A DNA stretch of 64,000 bases from CAVVFX01 sp963747535 (GTDB taxonomy: Bacteria; Acidobacteriota; Terriglobia; Bryobacterales; Bryobacteraceae), in assembly GCA_963747535.1 (NCBI GenBank), contig CAVVFX010000011.1:445158-509157 (forward strand). Reading direction: 5' to 3'. The position numbers and the translations under genes are program-made. Shown here piece after piece: positions 25,225-33,583 of this stretch (within the stretch, counting starts at the first letter, position 1; every line of letters begins with the position of its first letter). Below the pieces are notes generated by a model. The model did no database searches. It worked only from the letters and a program-made list of their open reading frames with translations, and was not told where the DNA came from.

Positions 25225-26868
25225 GTGCCTAAAGCTCTCCGTAAATCTGGTCCTCTTCAGCGTAAGCCCGCACCCTCGGCTGGGCTCGACTCGCATCTCG
25301 ACACAGCAATCCGGATCAGCTTGATCCTGGCAATCTTCGCCGTGTACGCGCAGGTAGGCCATTTCGAATTCATCAACTACGACGACCCGGCGTCTGTGTC
25401 CGAAAACGTTCATGTCAAGGCCGGCGTGACACTTGCCGGCATCAAATGGGCCTTCACGTCCGTGGTGATCGGCAACTGGATGCCCGTCACGCTGCTCTCG
25501 CATATGCTCGATTGCCAGTTCTTCGGTATGGAAAGCGGGATGCACCATTTGATGAATGTCCTCTTCCACGTGCTCGCTTCCGTCCTGTTGTTCACCGTCC
25601 TGCGGCGGGCAACCGGAGCACGGGCCCCGAGTGCTTTCGTCGCCTTCATGTTCGCGCTGCATCCTCTGCATGTGGAGTCGGTGGCCTGGGTTGCCGAGCG
25701 CAAGGACGTCCTCAGCGCGTTCTTCTTCTTTCTCGCTCTCTACGCTTATGTGCGCTACACAGAGTCGCCGGGCCTGAGCCGCTATCTGATGGTAGTGGCG
25801 CCGTTCTGTCTCGGCCTGATGTCAAAGCCGATGCTGGTGACGTTTCCGTTCACGCTGCTACTGTTCGACGTCTGGCCCTTGCGGCGGGCGCAACTCCCCC
25901 GGGTCTTATGGGAGAAGCTGCCGCTGTTCGCGCTTTCCGCCGGCGCATCCTCTGTGACCTATCTCGTTCAACAGTCATCCGGAGCGTTCTCTCCATCGCC
26001 GCCGGCACTCCGCATAGAGAACGCTCTGACTTCCTACATTGCTTACATCGGACAAATGTTTTCGCCTTCTCGCCTGGCGATGTTTTACATGTACCGGGAT
26101 TCAATTCCGGGATGGCAGGTAGCGGGCGCCCTGGCAGTCCTCCTGGGAATATCCGCGCTGGCGATATTCACCTGGCGCACCCGTCCTTACTTCATCACGG
26201 GTTGGCTCTGGTATCTCGGAATGCTGGTTCCGGTAATCGGCCTGGTGCAGGTGGGCGCCCAGTCACGGGCCGACCGCTATACCTACATCCCGATGGTCGG
26301 CTTGCTGTGGATACTCGGTTGGGGCGCTGCGGATGTGCTCGAGAAATGGCCTCGCGCGAAGCCCGTCATCATTGTCGCTGCCGTAGCGTCTTCCTTAGCG
26401 TGCATGACGATCTCCTGGAGACAGGCGGGATACTGGCAAAACGGGATTACGCTCTTCGAGCACACGGCCGCCGTAACCGAAAACAACTTTTGGGCATTGT
26501 ACAACCTCGGTGAGGCGCACTATAACCTGGGCACCGACCTGATGAATAGCGGACATAACTCCGAAGCGATTGAGCACTTCGAGGAGGCATTACGCGTCCG
26601 GCCGAATTATCCTGAAGCGCAAAACAACCTGGGGATTCTCTTCGCGAAGATGCCGGATCACACCGCGGACGCGATCTCGCATTTTGAATCCGCTCTCCAA
26701 TTGAATCCCGATCTGGCCCAAGCCCACCTTAACCTCGGTATGATGCTGGCGTCCGTTCCGGGACGGGCACCCGAAGCGATCGCCCATCTCGAAGCGGCGC
26801 AGCGCATTCATCCGGACCCGCAAGTGCTGCAGATGATCAACCGCCTGCGGCAAGCCCCTCACCCATAA
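25225..26868 (+). CDS. TPR-containing polytopic glycosyltransferase (GT39/TMTC-like), paralogue 2
   Basis: A 547-residue paralogue of the 17899-19518 gene. It shares the luminal FINYDDPASV acidic motif, NWMPVTLLSHMLDC, HHLMNVLFH, HPLHVESVAWVAERKDVLS and FPFTLLLFDVWPLRRA, and ends with three TPR units (about 430-540) carrying similar inserts (KMPDHTADAISHFESAL, SVPGRAPEAIAHLEAA). Start GTG 25225 gives a short basic N-terminus. About ten membrane helices. Probably a polyprenyl-sugar-dependent transferase; substrate unknown. The long palindrome lies upstream. Confidence 0.82.
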   Translation: MPKALRKSGPLQRKPAPSAGLDSHLDTAIRISLILAIFAVYAQVGHFEFINYDDPASVSENVHVKAGVTLAGIKWAFTSVVIGNWMPVTLLSHMLDCQFFGMESGMHHLMNVLFHVLASVLLFTVLRRATGARAPSAFVAFMFALHPLHVESVAWVAERKDVLSAFFFFLALYAYVRYTESPGLSRYLMVVAPFCLGLMSKPMLVTFPFTLLLFDVWPLRRAQLPRVLWEKLPLFALSAGASSVTYLVQQSSGAFSPSPPALRIENALTSYIAYIGQMFSPSRLAMFYMYRDSIPGWQVAGALAVLLGISALAIFTWRTRPYFITGWLWYLGMLVPVIGLVQVGAQSRADRYTYIPMVGLLWILGWGAADVLEKWPRAKPVIIVAAVASSLACMTISWRQAGYWQNGITLFEHTAAVTENNFWALYNLGEAHYNLGTDLMNSGHNSEAIEHFEEALRVRPNYPEAQNNLGILFAKMPDHTADAISHFESALQLNPDLAQAHLNLGMMLASVPGRAPEAIAHLEAAQRIHPDPQVLQMINRLRQAPHP

Positions 26869-26903
26869 CACAACTCTTCCGCCGCAACCTCTCCTTCCCA
26901 GGC

Positions 26904-27233
26904 TCACGCAGTCTTCTGGAAAGTGGCGTCAGCCCGGGCCTGCATTCGCCGCCACATCGTGACGGACATGATCGCGTCGACGGTTCTGCCCTGCAGGTTG
27001 GTGAACGAGTAGTAAGCCTGGTCATCTTCGACACGGGTCAACTCGTAGCGTCCAACCTTGTTCTCAAAGCCAGCCACCAGTGGCGCGGCCTTCGGACCCA
27101 GGTTGCCGTCGACGGCGCGGGGAGACAAACGCTTTTTCAGCGTGGCTGCCGTGTCCGCTACGGGCGGCATCCGCCGCACGGGTGCCTTACCATCCAACCC
27201 CGGCACGATCTCGGCAGTCTTCTTCTTGGCCAT
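26904..27233 (-). CDS. conserved-looking small cytosolic protein
   Basis: A 109-residue protein with a Lys-rich start (MAKKKTAEIVPG). A compact C-terminal region reads FENKVGRYELTRVEDDQAYYSFTNLQGRTVDAIMSVTMWRRM, split in thought at about residue 70; this may be a small beta-sheet domain. No signal peptide or membrane helix. It converges on the second glycosyltransferase gene, 35 nt apart. No family is recognised. Confidence 0.6.
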   Translation of the reverse strand: MAKKKTAEIVPGLDGKAPVRRMPPVADTAATLKKRLSPRAVDGNLGPKAAPLVAGFENKVGRYELTRVEDDQAYYSFTNLQGRTVDAIMSVTMWRRMQARADATFQKTA

Positions 27234-28199
27234 CGGTAGCGTTACGCCTCACCACCAGCCTACAACGAAGCGCAAGGACACCATGTCCCCACTTTGGGAC
27301 AGACTTTGAAAACCGCTTTGCTTACGGGCCCGTTACTGAGCGGTTGAGCCTCCACACGCCTCCACACATAATGTCGCGATTTGGGGAGTTCCTTTCAAGG
27401 GATGTAGTGGCATCCGCCGGCCGGGAAGCCCGTTCACGACCCCTTTCACCCTTAAATACCCTTAAATCAACAAATCGCCTGAACGTTCGATCGCCGCGCT
27501 GTTACCGTGAAGTCGGGAGTTATAAACTTGTGTATTCGCTTGGAAGAACCCGCAGGTCGTCAAACGGAGCGTTCGCTAATAGCGAGCCTGCTGAATCGGG
27601 AGAACGGCGCTCGTCGCGCAAGACCGGAGGCTACGCATTCAACCACCCTGGATCGCCGAAAGAAAGATCGCCAGAAGAATCTCGCGCAGCCGTCCAGCAC
27701 CACGCTGATTCCTCCAGGATCGAAAGCCACCTCCAGCCTTCAGGTCCGGATTAGAAATGAACCGACGAAATACCCGGCTGGCAGCAGCCCTCTGTTCCCC
27801 GGCCGATGGGTTTTCCGGTCAGCACAGCGTTCACGCTCCAGCCATGTACACGAACAAAGTGCCCCGACCGGCATTCCGCAGTCTTCTCCGAAAACACAAC
27901 AGGGCGTCCTTCGCTACGGCTGGCGCCTCCCCGGAGACCGCCGAATATCAAAATGACCAAACGAACCCGAACTCTCGTAATGCTCTGCCCGTCAATGAGT
28001 TACGCTCCATCTCGCGCCCGCTCTTCAAGCCGGGTCCCTGAAAGAATTCACTTTACACTTTCTTTACGAATGCTTGTGGCAGACTACAGAGAACGTGGTG
28101 TCAGACCAGATCGCGCAGAGTCCACCAACGCCGTCTCCGGTACACCTAAGCGCGATCTCACGCGTCCAATGTAAAATCAGAGCAACGGAGCATTCATTA
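27234..28199. other. about 960 bp without recognisable gene
   Basis: Short direct repeats are visible: CCTCCACACG/CCTCCACACA (from about 27350) and CCCTTAAATA/CCCTTAAATC (from about 27450). Base composition is less GC-rich than the neighbours. Open frames up to about 220 codons exist but lack domains and ribosome sites. Possibly decayed DNA. Confidence 0.5.
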
Positions 28200-30077
28200 A
28201 TGAAAATCCAAAACGCCGCAAGGCTAAGCACCTTTGCGGCCGTCCTCTTCTCTACTGTTTCCACTATTAACCTTCTCGCGCTCGATCCCGTGCCTCCAAA
28301 AGCCGGCAAGGTCGAGATCATGAAAGCGTCCGACGTCAAGCCCGGGATGCAGGCTATCGCCTGGACAGTCTTCGAAGGTACCAAACCCGTCCCCGTACCG
28401 ATTGAAATCGTCGGCGCGTGGAAGAACATGTGGGGTCCCGGCCAGGATATCATCCTCGGCAAAATGGGAGGGCGCGCCAAAATTACCAATGTCGCCGGCG
28501 GTATGAGCGGCAGCCCGGTTTACATCAACGGCAAGCTGATCGGTGCCGTCGCGCTCCGGCTGAGCCAGTTCTCGCCTGACGCTGTTTGCGGCATCACGCC
28601 CATCGAATTGATGCTCGACATCAAAGAATACGATAAGTCGCGGCCCGCGGACGCCCGCACGCCGGACAGGCTTCCCGACTCTCGCGCTGCCGCAGCTATG
28701 CCATCCGGGCTGCTCGCGCAGGTGATGGCCGGCGCTTCCAATAGCAACCCATTTGGCAGCACGCCCTCCATGGTCCCGATCGAAACGCCGCTGACTTTCT
28801 CGGGGTTCGACAATTCTACCCTGGCGAACTTCGGACCCATCTTCAACCAGCTCGGGGTGACGCCGGTCCAGGGCGGTGCGGGTGCGGCGCTCAATTCACC
28901 CAAACCCGTCGCCGGATGGCAGCACTCGTTGAATCCCGGAGAAGCTGTCGCGGGTGTGCTGGTCTCGGGCGACATGAGCATCACCGGACTCGGCACCGTT
29001 ACTTACAACGATGGCCAGCATATCCTCGCGTTTGGCCACTCGTTCTTTAACCTGGGCCCCGTAGACATGCCCATGAGCCAGGGCGAAGTGCTGATGACGC
29101 TCGGCTCGGCGTTTCAACCGAATAAGATCGCCAACGCCACGGAGATCGTCGGCGCGCTGCACCAGGACCGTCACAGCGGCATTATGGGCGTGCTCGGCCA
29201 GGAAGCTCCCATGGTTCCGGTGACCGTCAAGATTCGTGCCTTCGATGCTTCCGAACACGTCAAGAGCGAACGCGATCTGCACTTCAATGTCTTCGAACAC
29301 CAGAAGTGGACGCCTTACCTGATGATGATGACGCTCTACAACTCGCTTTCCGAGATGAACGTCTTCATGGATGACGCCACCTACCGGCTCAACGGCGCGG
29401 TGGATCTCGCAGGTCATTCGAGCCTCAACCTGACCACCATGACCACCACCGTAGAGGGTCCTGTACCCGCGCCCATGGCGCTTGCGGGATGGTGGGGCGA
29501 CAAGTTCAACCGGCTGTATCAGAATGCCGTCAAGACTCCGGAGTTGCGGGGCGTTTCCGTCACCGTCGATGTGCTTCCGGAGCGCCGCGTAGCCACCATC
29601 GAGAATGCGTGGGTCGCATCTACCGATGTCCATCCCGGCGATGAAGTACCCGTGAAAGTGTTCTTGCGGCCTTACCGCGGCGACCGTCTGGAGCGTGACT
29701 TCACCATCAAGATTCCCGCCGGAGTTGCCAAGGGCGACCATCGGATCATGTTGAGCGACGCTGACTCGGTGAACCGGATGCAGAATCTGGCCGGGATCAG
29801 CAACCGTTATCTCGATCTACCGGAAACCGTTTCTCTAATCAATCAGGAACGCAGCAACAACAAGCTGTACGTCTCCCTTCTCGATTCCGCGCCGACGGCT
29901 TATTACGACGACAAAACGCTGCCTAGCCTTCCGTCGTCCGTGTTAAATGTGATGCAAGCCGGCCGCGCCTCCAGCCGCCCGCTGGTGACCGCGCCGGAAA
30001 GCGCATCTGAACAGATGTCGCTCCCGTTCGACTACGTCATCAGCGGAAGCTATTCCCTGAAAGTGACAGTCAAGTAA
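28200..30077 (+). CDS. SpoIVB/S55 peptidase-like exported protein
   Basis: A 625-residue protein with a signal peptide (KIQNAARLSTFAAVLFSTVS...). GGMSGSPVYINGKLIGAV (about residues 100-117) matches the S55 catalytic-Ser motif. Further on, GLGTVTYNDGQHILAFGHSFFNLGPVD matches the region holding the S55 catalytic His. The rest is beta-rich, with a Pro/Thr-rich strand region near the C-terminus. In SpoIVB of sporulating Firmicutes the GH motif comes first; here GMSGSP comes first. GGAG at 28187-28190 sets ATG 28200; reading further upstream has no support. No sporulation genes are nearby. The next gene begins 2 nt after the stop. Confidence 0.8.
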   Translation: MKIQNAARLSTFAAVLFSTVSTINLLALDPVPPKAGKVEIMKASDVKPGMQAIAWTVFEGTKPVPVPIEIVGAWKNMWGPGQDIILGKMGGRAKITNVAGGMSGSPVYINGKLIGAVALRLSQFSPDAVCGITPIELMLDIKEYDKSRPADARTPDRLPDSRAAAAMPSGLLAQVMAGASNSNPFGSTPSMVPIETPLTFSGFDNSTLANFGPIFNQLGVTPVQGGAGAALNSPKPVAGWQHSLNPGEAVAGVLVSGDMSITGLGTVTYNDGQHILAFGHSFFNLGPVDMPMSQGEVLMTLGSAFQPNKIANATEIVGALHQDRHSGIMGVLGQEAPMVPVTVKIRAFDASEHVKSERDLHFNVFEHQKWTPYLMMMTLYNSLSEMNVFMDDATYRLNGAVDLAGHSSLNLTTMTTTVEGPVPAPMALAGWWGDKFNRLYQNAVKTPELRGVSVTVDVLPERRVATIENAWVASTDVHPGDEVPVKVFLRPYRGDRLERDFTIKIPAGVAKGDHRIMLSDADSVNRMQNLAGISNRYLDLPETVSLINQERSNNKLYVSLLDSAPTAYYDDKTLPSLPSSVLNVMQAGRASSRPLVTAPESASEQMSLPFDYVISGSYSLKVTVK

Positions 30078-30079
30078 AA

Positions 30080-32404
30080 GTGCAACCATACAATTCGGCT
30101 CCTTCTGGCCCCTTCCGCCGCAGACAGTGGACTTGCAAAGGTGGCGCAGGCGGTTTCGCCTGCGTTGGCCGATTTTTTCTCACGACCTGCGGAGCAGCCC
30201 CCAATTCCTTTTCCAAGGTCATCTTCTCCGTCGCCCTTACCGCGGCGCTCTGTTACGCCGGAGACACCCGCTTCTGGACCCAGGGCGATTACAGCGATTT
30301 CGAAAAGGGCAATATCAAAGGCCTGTCGCTGCGCAGCGACGGCCGCCTCACGCTTGCCCCGGTGTCCAAGGAACTGTTCGACTCCTCGACCGCCTATCTC
30401 TGGACGCTGGCCCGGGATTCGCACGGAACTATTTATGCCGGCGGTGGCCCCGGCGCAAACCTTTTCCGTATCAATGCCAATGGCGGCGGAAGCAAACTCG
30501 CCGAGTTCGACGCGCTGGAGATCCATGCCGTCGCGGTAGATCGCCAGGATCGCGTGTACGTCGCGACGTCGCCCGACGGCAAGGTCTATCGCCTTTCTCA
30601 TCCGGCCGATGCCAAGGCCAAACCTGAGGTCTTTTACGATCCCAAGCAGAAGTACATCTGGGCGATGGTGTTTGCGCCCAGCGGCGATCTTTACATCGCC
30701 ACCGGTGATGCCGGCGAGATTCATCGGGTCACGCCGGATGGCAAGGGCACCGTATTTTTCAAGAGCGAGGAGACCCACGCGCGCTCCCTGGCCCTGGATG
30801 GGAAGGGGAACCTGATCGCCGGCACCGAGCCCGGCGGCCTGGTTCTGAGGATCGACTCCAAAGGCGACGGCTTCGTGTTGTATCAAATGCCGAAGCGTGA
30901 AGCGACCGCGGTGGCCGTGGGTCCTGACGGCTCGATTTACGCGGCCGGCGTCGGGACCAAGCAGGCCGGTCAAACGCCTTCGACGTCGCAGCCGCTGGTG
31001 AAGCCTGTCGAGGCCCCGCAACTGAGCGCGGCCGGCACAGTGGTAGTACACGCGATTGCATCGGAGCCGCCTCCGACCCTCGCGCCATCTGCGCGGACCG
31101 GCGTGGCAGGCGGATCGGAGGTCTGGCGCATTTATCCCGACGGGCATCCGGAGCGCGTCTTCTCGGTTGCGGATGTCATCTATGCGATCGCCTTCGATCG
31201 CACCGGCCACCCGATACTGGGCAGTGGAAACAAGGGCACCCTCTACCGCATCGACACTCCGTCGCGCTACACGTCGCTGCTCAGTCTGGCCTCCAATCAG
31301 ATAACTGCGCTCGAAACCACCAGCGACGGCGCGATCCTGGCCTGTACCGGCAACGTAGGCAAGGTGTACCGCTTCGGTCCGGAAATGGAAAAGTCGGGTT
31401 CGATCGAAAGCGATGTCTTCGACGCGGGCGGCTATGCCTATTGGGGCCGTATCGAAGGCACCGGCGATCGCAATGGCGGCGTCGTGACCCTTGAGGCGCG
31501 CAGCGGGAACCTCGATCGTCCGCAAAAGAACTGGAGTCCCTGGAGTGCGCCGGTGACTGCCGTCGAAGGTGGTCGTGTGACCGCGCCGCCCGCTCGCTTT
31601 CTCGAGTGGAAAGCCACGCTCAATGCGGCAGCAAACGGCGCGTCGCCAAATCTGGATTCGGTGGATGCGGCCTATCTGCTTAAGAACGTCAACCCGCGCG
31701 TTAGCGAGATCGAAATCACACCCGTCAACTACAAATACGCGCCGCCGGTCGTGAGCCTCAACCCTTCGTCGATGCCGGTAACTCTCTCACTGCCTCCCAT
31801 TGGCCGCACGAATGTTTCCTTCACTTCGAGCGACTCCGACTCCGGTGGCTCATCCATGTCCTACGCGAAAGGCTGGCTGGGCGCGCGCTGGAGCGCGTCG
31901 GACGAAAACGGTGACGAATTGGAATACAAGGTTGAGATCCGCGGCGCCAAAGAAACCGAATGGAAGCTGCTGAAGGACAAGTTGCACGATCGCCACTTCA
32001 GCTTCGATTCCACCGCCTTCGCCGACGGCGAATACCGGCTGCGCATTACCGCTTCGGATGCTCCTTCGAATACGCCGCAAGACGCACTGAGCGGCGATCT
32101 GGAGAGCGAGATGTTTTCCATCGACAACACACCGCCGGTGATCACAGCTCTCACTGCCTCGCCTGTGTCGGGAGGCATCCGCGTTCGCTGGCACGCGGTG
32201 GACGCACTCAGCAATATTAAGCGAGCTGAGTACTCGATCGATGGAGGCGAATGGATGAGAGTGGATCCGCTCGGCCGCCTCTCCGACTCCAAAGCGGAAG
32301 ACTACGATGTCACGATTCCTGCGCCCGCGGCTCGCGAGCACACCATCGCTGTCCGGGTCGTCGATGACAACGAGAATCAGGGAGTCGCCAAGGAAGTCTT
32401 GTGA
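30080..32404 (+). CDS. beta-propeller protein with C-terminal beta-sandwich region
   Basis: A 774-residue protein. After a Cys/Gly-rich N-terminus (1-43) comes a hydrophobic export segment (about 45-60, SKVIFSVALTAALCYAG). Residues about 65-430 have repeated propeller strands (DSHGTIYAGGGPGANLFRI, APSGDLYIATGDAGEIHRV, GPDGSIYAAG, DRTGHPILGSGNKGTLYRI). Residues 440-774 look like Ig/FN3-type sandwiches (DTTPPVITAL-like IDNTPPVITALTASP). No enzyme motif. The first 40 codons look like a read-through palindromic repeat, so the true start is uncertain; GTG 30080 has no ribosome site but sits 2 nt after the S55 gene, consistent with coupling. Confidence 0.75.
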   Translation: MQPYNSAPSGPFRRRQWTCKGGAGGFACVGRFFLTTCGAAPNSFSKVIFSVALTAALCYAGDTRFWTQGDYSDFEKGNIKGLSLRSDGRLTLAPVSKELFDSSTAYLWTLARDSHGTIYAGGGPGANLFRINANGGGSKLAEFDALEIHAVAVDRQDRVYVATSPDGKVYRLSHPADAKAKPEVFYDPKQKYIWAMVFAPSGDLYIATGDAGEIHRVTPDGKGTVFFKSEETHARSLALDGKGNLIAGTEPGGLVLRIDSKGDGFVLYQMPKREATAVAVGPDGSIYAAGVGTKQAGQTPSTSQPLVKPVEAPQLSAAGTVVVHAIASEPPPTLAPSARTGVAGGSEVWRIYPDGHPERVFSVADVIYAIAFDRTGHPILGSGNKGTLYRIDTPSRYTSLLSLASNQITALETTSDGAILACTGNVGKVYRFGPEMEKSGSIESDVFDAGGYAYWGRIEGTGDRNGGVVTLEARSGNLDRPQKNWSPWSAPVTAVEGGRVTAPPARFLEWKATLNAAANGASPNLDSVDAAYLLKNVNPRVSEIEITPVNYKYAPPVVSLNPSSMPVTLSLPPIGRTNVSFTSSDSDSGGSSMSYAKGWLGARWSASDENGDELEYKVEIRGAKETEWKLLKDKLHDRHFSFDSTAFADGEYRLRITASDAPSNTPQDALSGDLESEMFSIDNTPPVITALTASPVSGGIRVRWHAVDALSNIKRAEYSIDGGEWMRVDPLGRLSDSKAEDYDVTIPAPAAREHTIAVRVVDDNENQGVAKEVL

Positions 32405-32431
32405 GCCTGACAAGTTCTGCCGAACCGTGGC

Positions 32432-32473
32432 GCAGACCATCGTTTTTTGTGGTCTGCGGGCTGGCTGGCAGCC
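32432..32473 (+). repeat. double-hairpin intergenic repeat, copy 3
   Basis: GCAGACCA (32432-32439) pairs with TGGTCTGC (32450-32457) over a T6 loop. GGCTG (32459-32463) pairs with CAGCC (32469-32473). It follows the propeller gene stop by 28 nt, in the same orientation relative to transcription as the other copies. Confidence 0.7.
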
Positions 32474-32573
32474 TTACCCAGACTTCTTCAGTCTGTGCTT
32501 CTCAGCTTATGGGACTGCCAATCCTGGCTGCAACCGGTTTTTCAATGATGCGCCGCTCTCATGGTGTCCCACT

Positions 32574-33479
32574 ATGTTGATCAAGCTTTGGTTGACCGCC
32601 ATTGTACTTGCGGTGTCCTCCCACGCCGCCTCGCTGCACGATGCCTTCAACGCTCAACAGGCCTTTGCGTATACCGCCCGGATCGCGGCCTTCGGTGAGC
32701 GCTGGCCCGGCTCTCCGGGCCACCAGAAGACTGAAAACCTGATCCATCAGGTGCTCCAGAAGGACGGCGCTCGCATTGAGGCTGACGATTTCGCCGCCGC
32801 TACTCCGCGTGGCCCCATCGTGGTGCACAACATCATCGGCAAATTCAACGTTAGCAACGATCCGAAGCAGCCGATCTTTATCCTCGCCGGCCACTACGAT
32901 ACGCTTTTCCAAAAGGGATTCATCGGCGCCAATGACGGCGCTTCGAGTACGGCCATTCTGCTCGCGTTCGCCGATGCGCTCGCCACCGCGAAAACCAGGA
33001 TGCAGATCTGGCTGGTCTGGACGGACCTGGAGGAGGCGATCAAATCCTTCACCGGCGACGACGGTCTTTACGGCAGCCGGCATCTCGCCAAAAAGCTGGC
33101 AGCCGAGGGCATGCCGCCCCGCATCCGCGGTTTTTTCCTACTCGATATGATCGGCGATAAGGACCTGGGCGTGGCGCGTGAGACCGGCTCCGAGCGCTGG
33201 CTGCAGGATTTCATTGCCAAGGCCGCCATGCAGTTGGGTTACGAGAAGTACTTCTTCCAGTACGAATCCGACATCATCGACGATCACGTTCCCTTTATTC
33301 GCGCCGGCATTCCCGCCGTTGACGTGGTGGATGCCCAATACGGACGCATGGGCGAGAAGTTCGATTCCATGGGAGAGTTTCACCACAGGAACACGGACAC
33401 GATGGACCAAGTGTCGCAACATAGCCTCGAGGTGGTGGGTCGAACCATTCTGCTTACGGTGGAGTTGTTGGACAAGTGA
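32574..33479 (+). CDS. M28-family protein resembling glutaminyl-peptide cyclotransferase
   Basis: A 301-residue exported protein (signal peptide 1-19). Motifs follow the glutaminyl-cyclase branch of M28: GHYDT (106-110), NDGASSTA with zinc-ligand Asp121, TDLEEA with Glu153/154, GLYGSRHLA (human enzyme: SLYGSRHLA), IDDHVPFIRAGIP (human EDDHIPFLRRGVP), and a C-terminal FHHRNTDTMD holding the last zinc His. Such enzymes turn N-terminal Gln into pyroglutamate on exported peptides. ATG 32574 begins MLIKLWLT; the longer reading runs through the repeat and is rejected. An ordinary M28 aminopeptidase is the alternative. Confidence 0.82.
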   Translation: MLIKLWLTAIVLAVSSHAASLHDAFNAQQAFAYTARIAAFGERWPGSPGHQKTENLIHQVLQKDGARIEADDFAAATPRGPIVVHNIIGKFNVSNDPKQPIFILAGHYDTLFQKGFIGANDGASSTAILLAFADALATAKTRMQIWLVWTDLEEAIKSFTGDDGLYGSRHLAKKLAAEGMPPRIRGFFLLDMIGDKDLGVARETGSERWLQDFIAKAAMQLGYEKYFFQYESDIIDDHVPFIRAGIPAVDVVDAQYGRMGEKFDSMGEFHHRNTDTMDQVSQHSLEVVGRTILLTVELLDK

Positions 33480-33583
33480 ATCGATGCGTGATCTTGAGAA
33501 CACGAGTCGCGATGGAAACGGCGCGGCCGATGGCATAGAATATCGTCAACCTCTGGGCAACGATGATGAGGAGGGCAAGCGGA

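Noticed and set aside
27080..27960. Several frames up to 224 codons on +
   Set aside because: Compositions are unlike neighbours' proteins, with no domain or start signal; part lies over the 26904-27233 gene.
30050..31525. 491-codon frame antisense to the propeller gene
   Set aside because: Low-complexity His/Arg-rich translation; the plus strand has propeller repeats.
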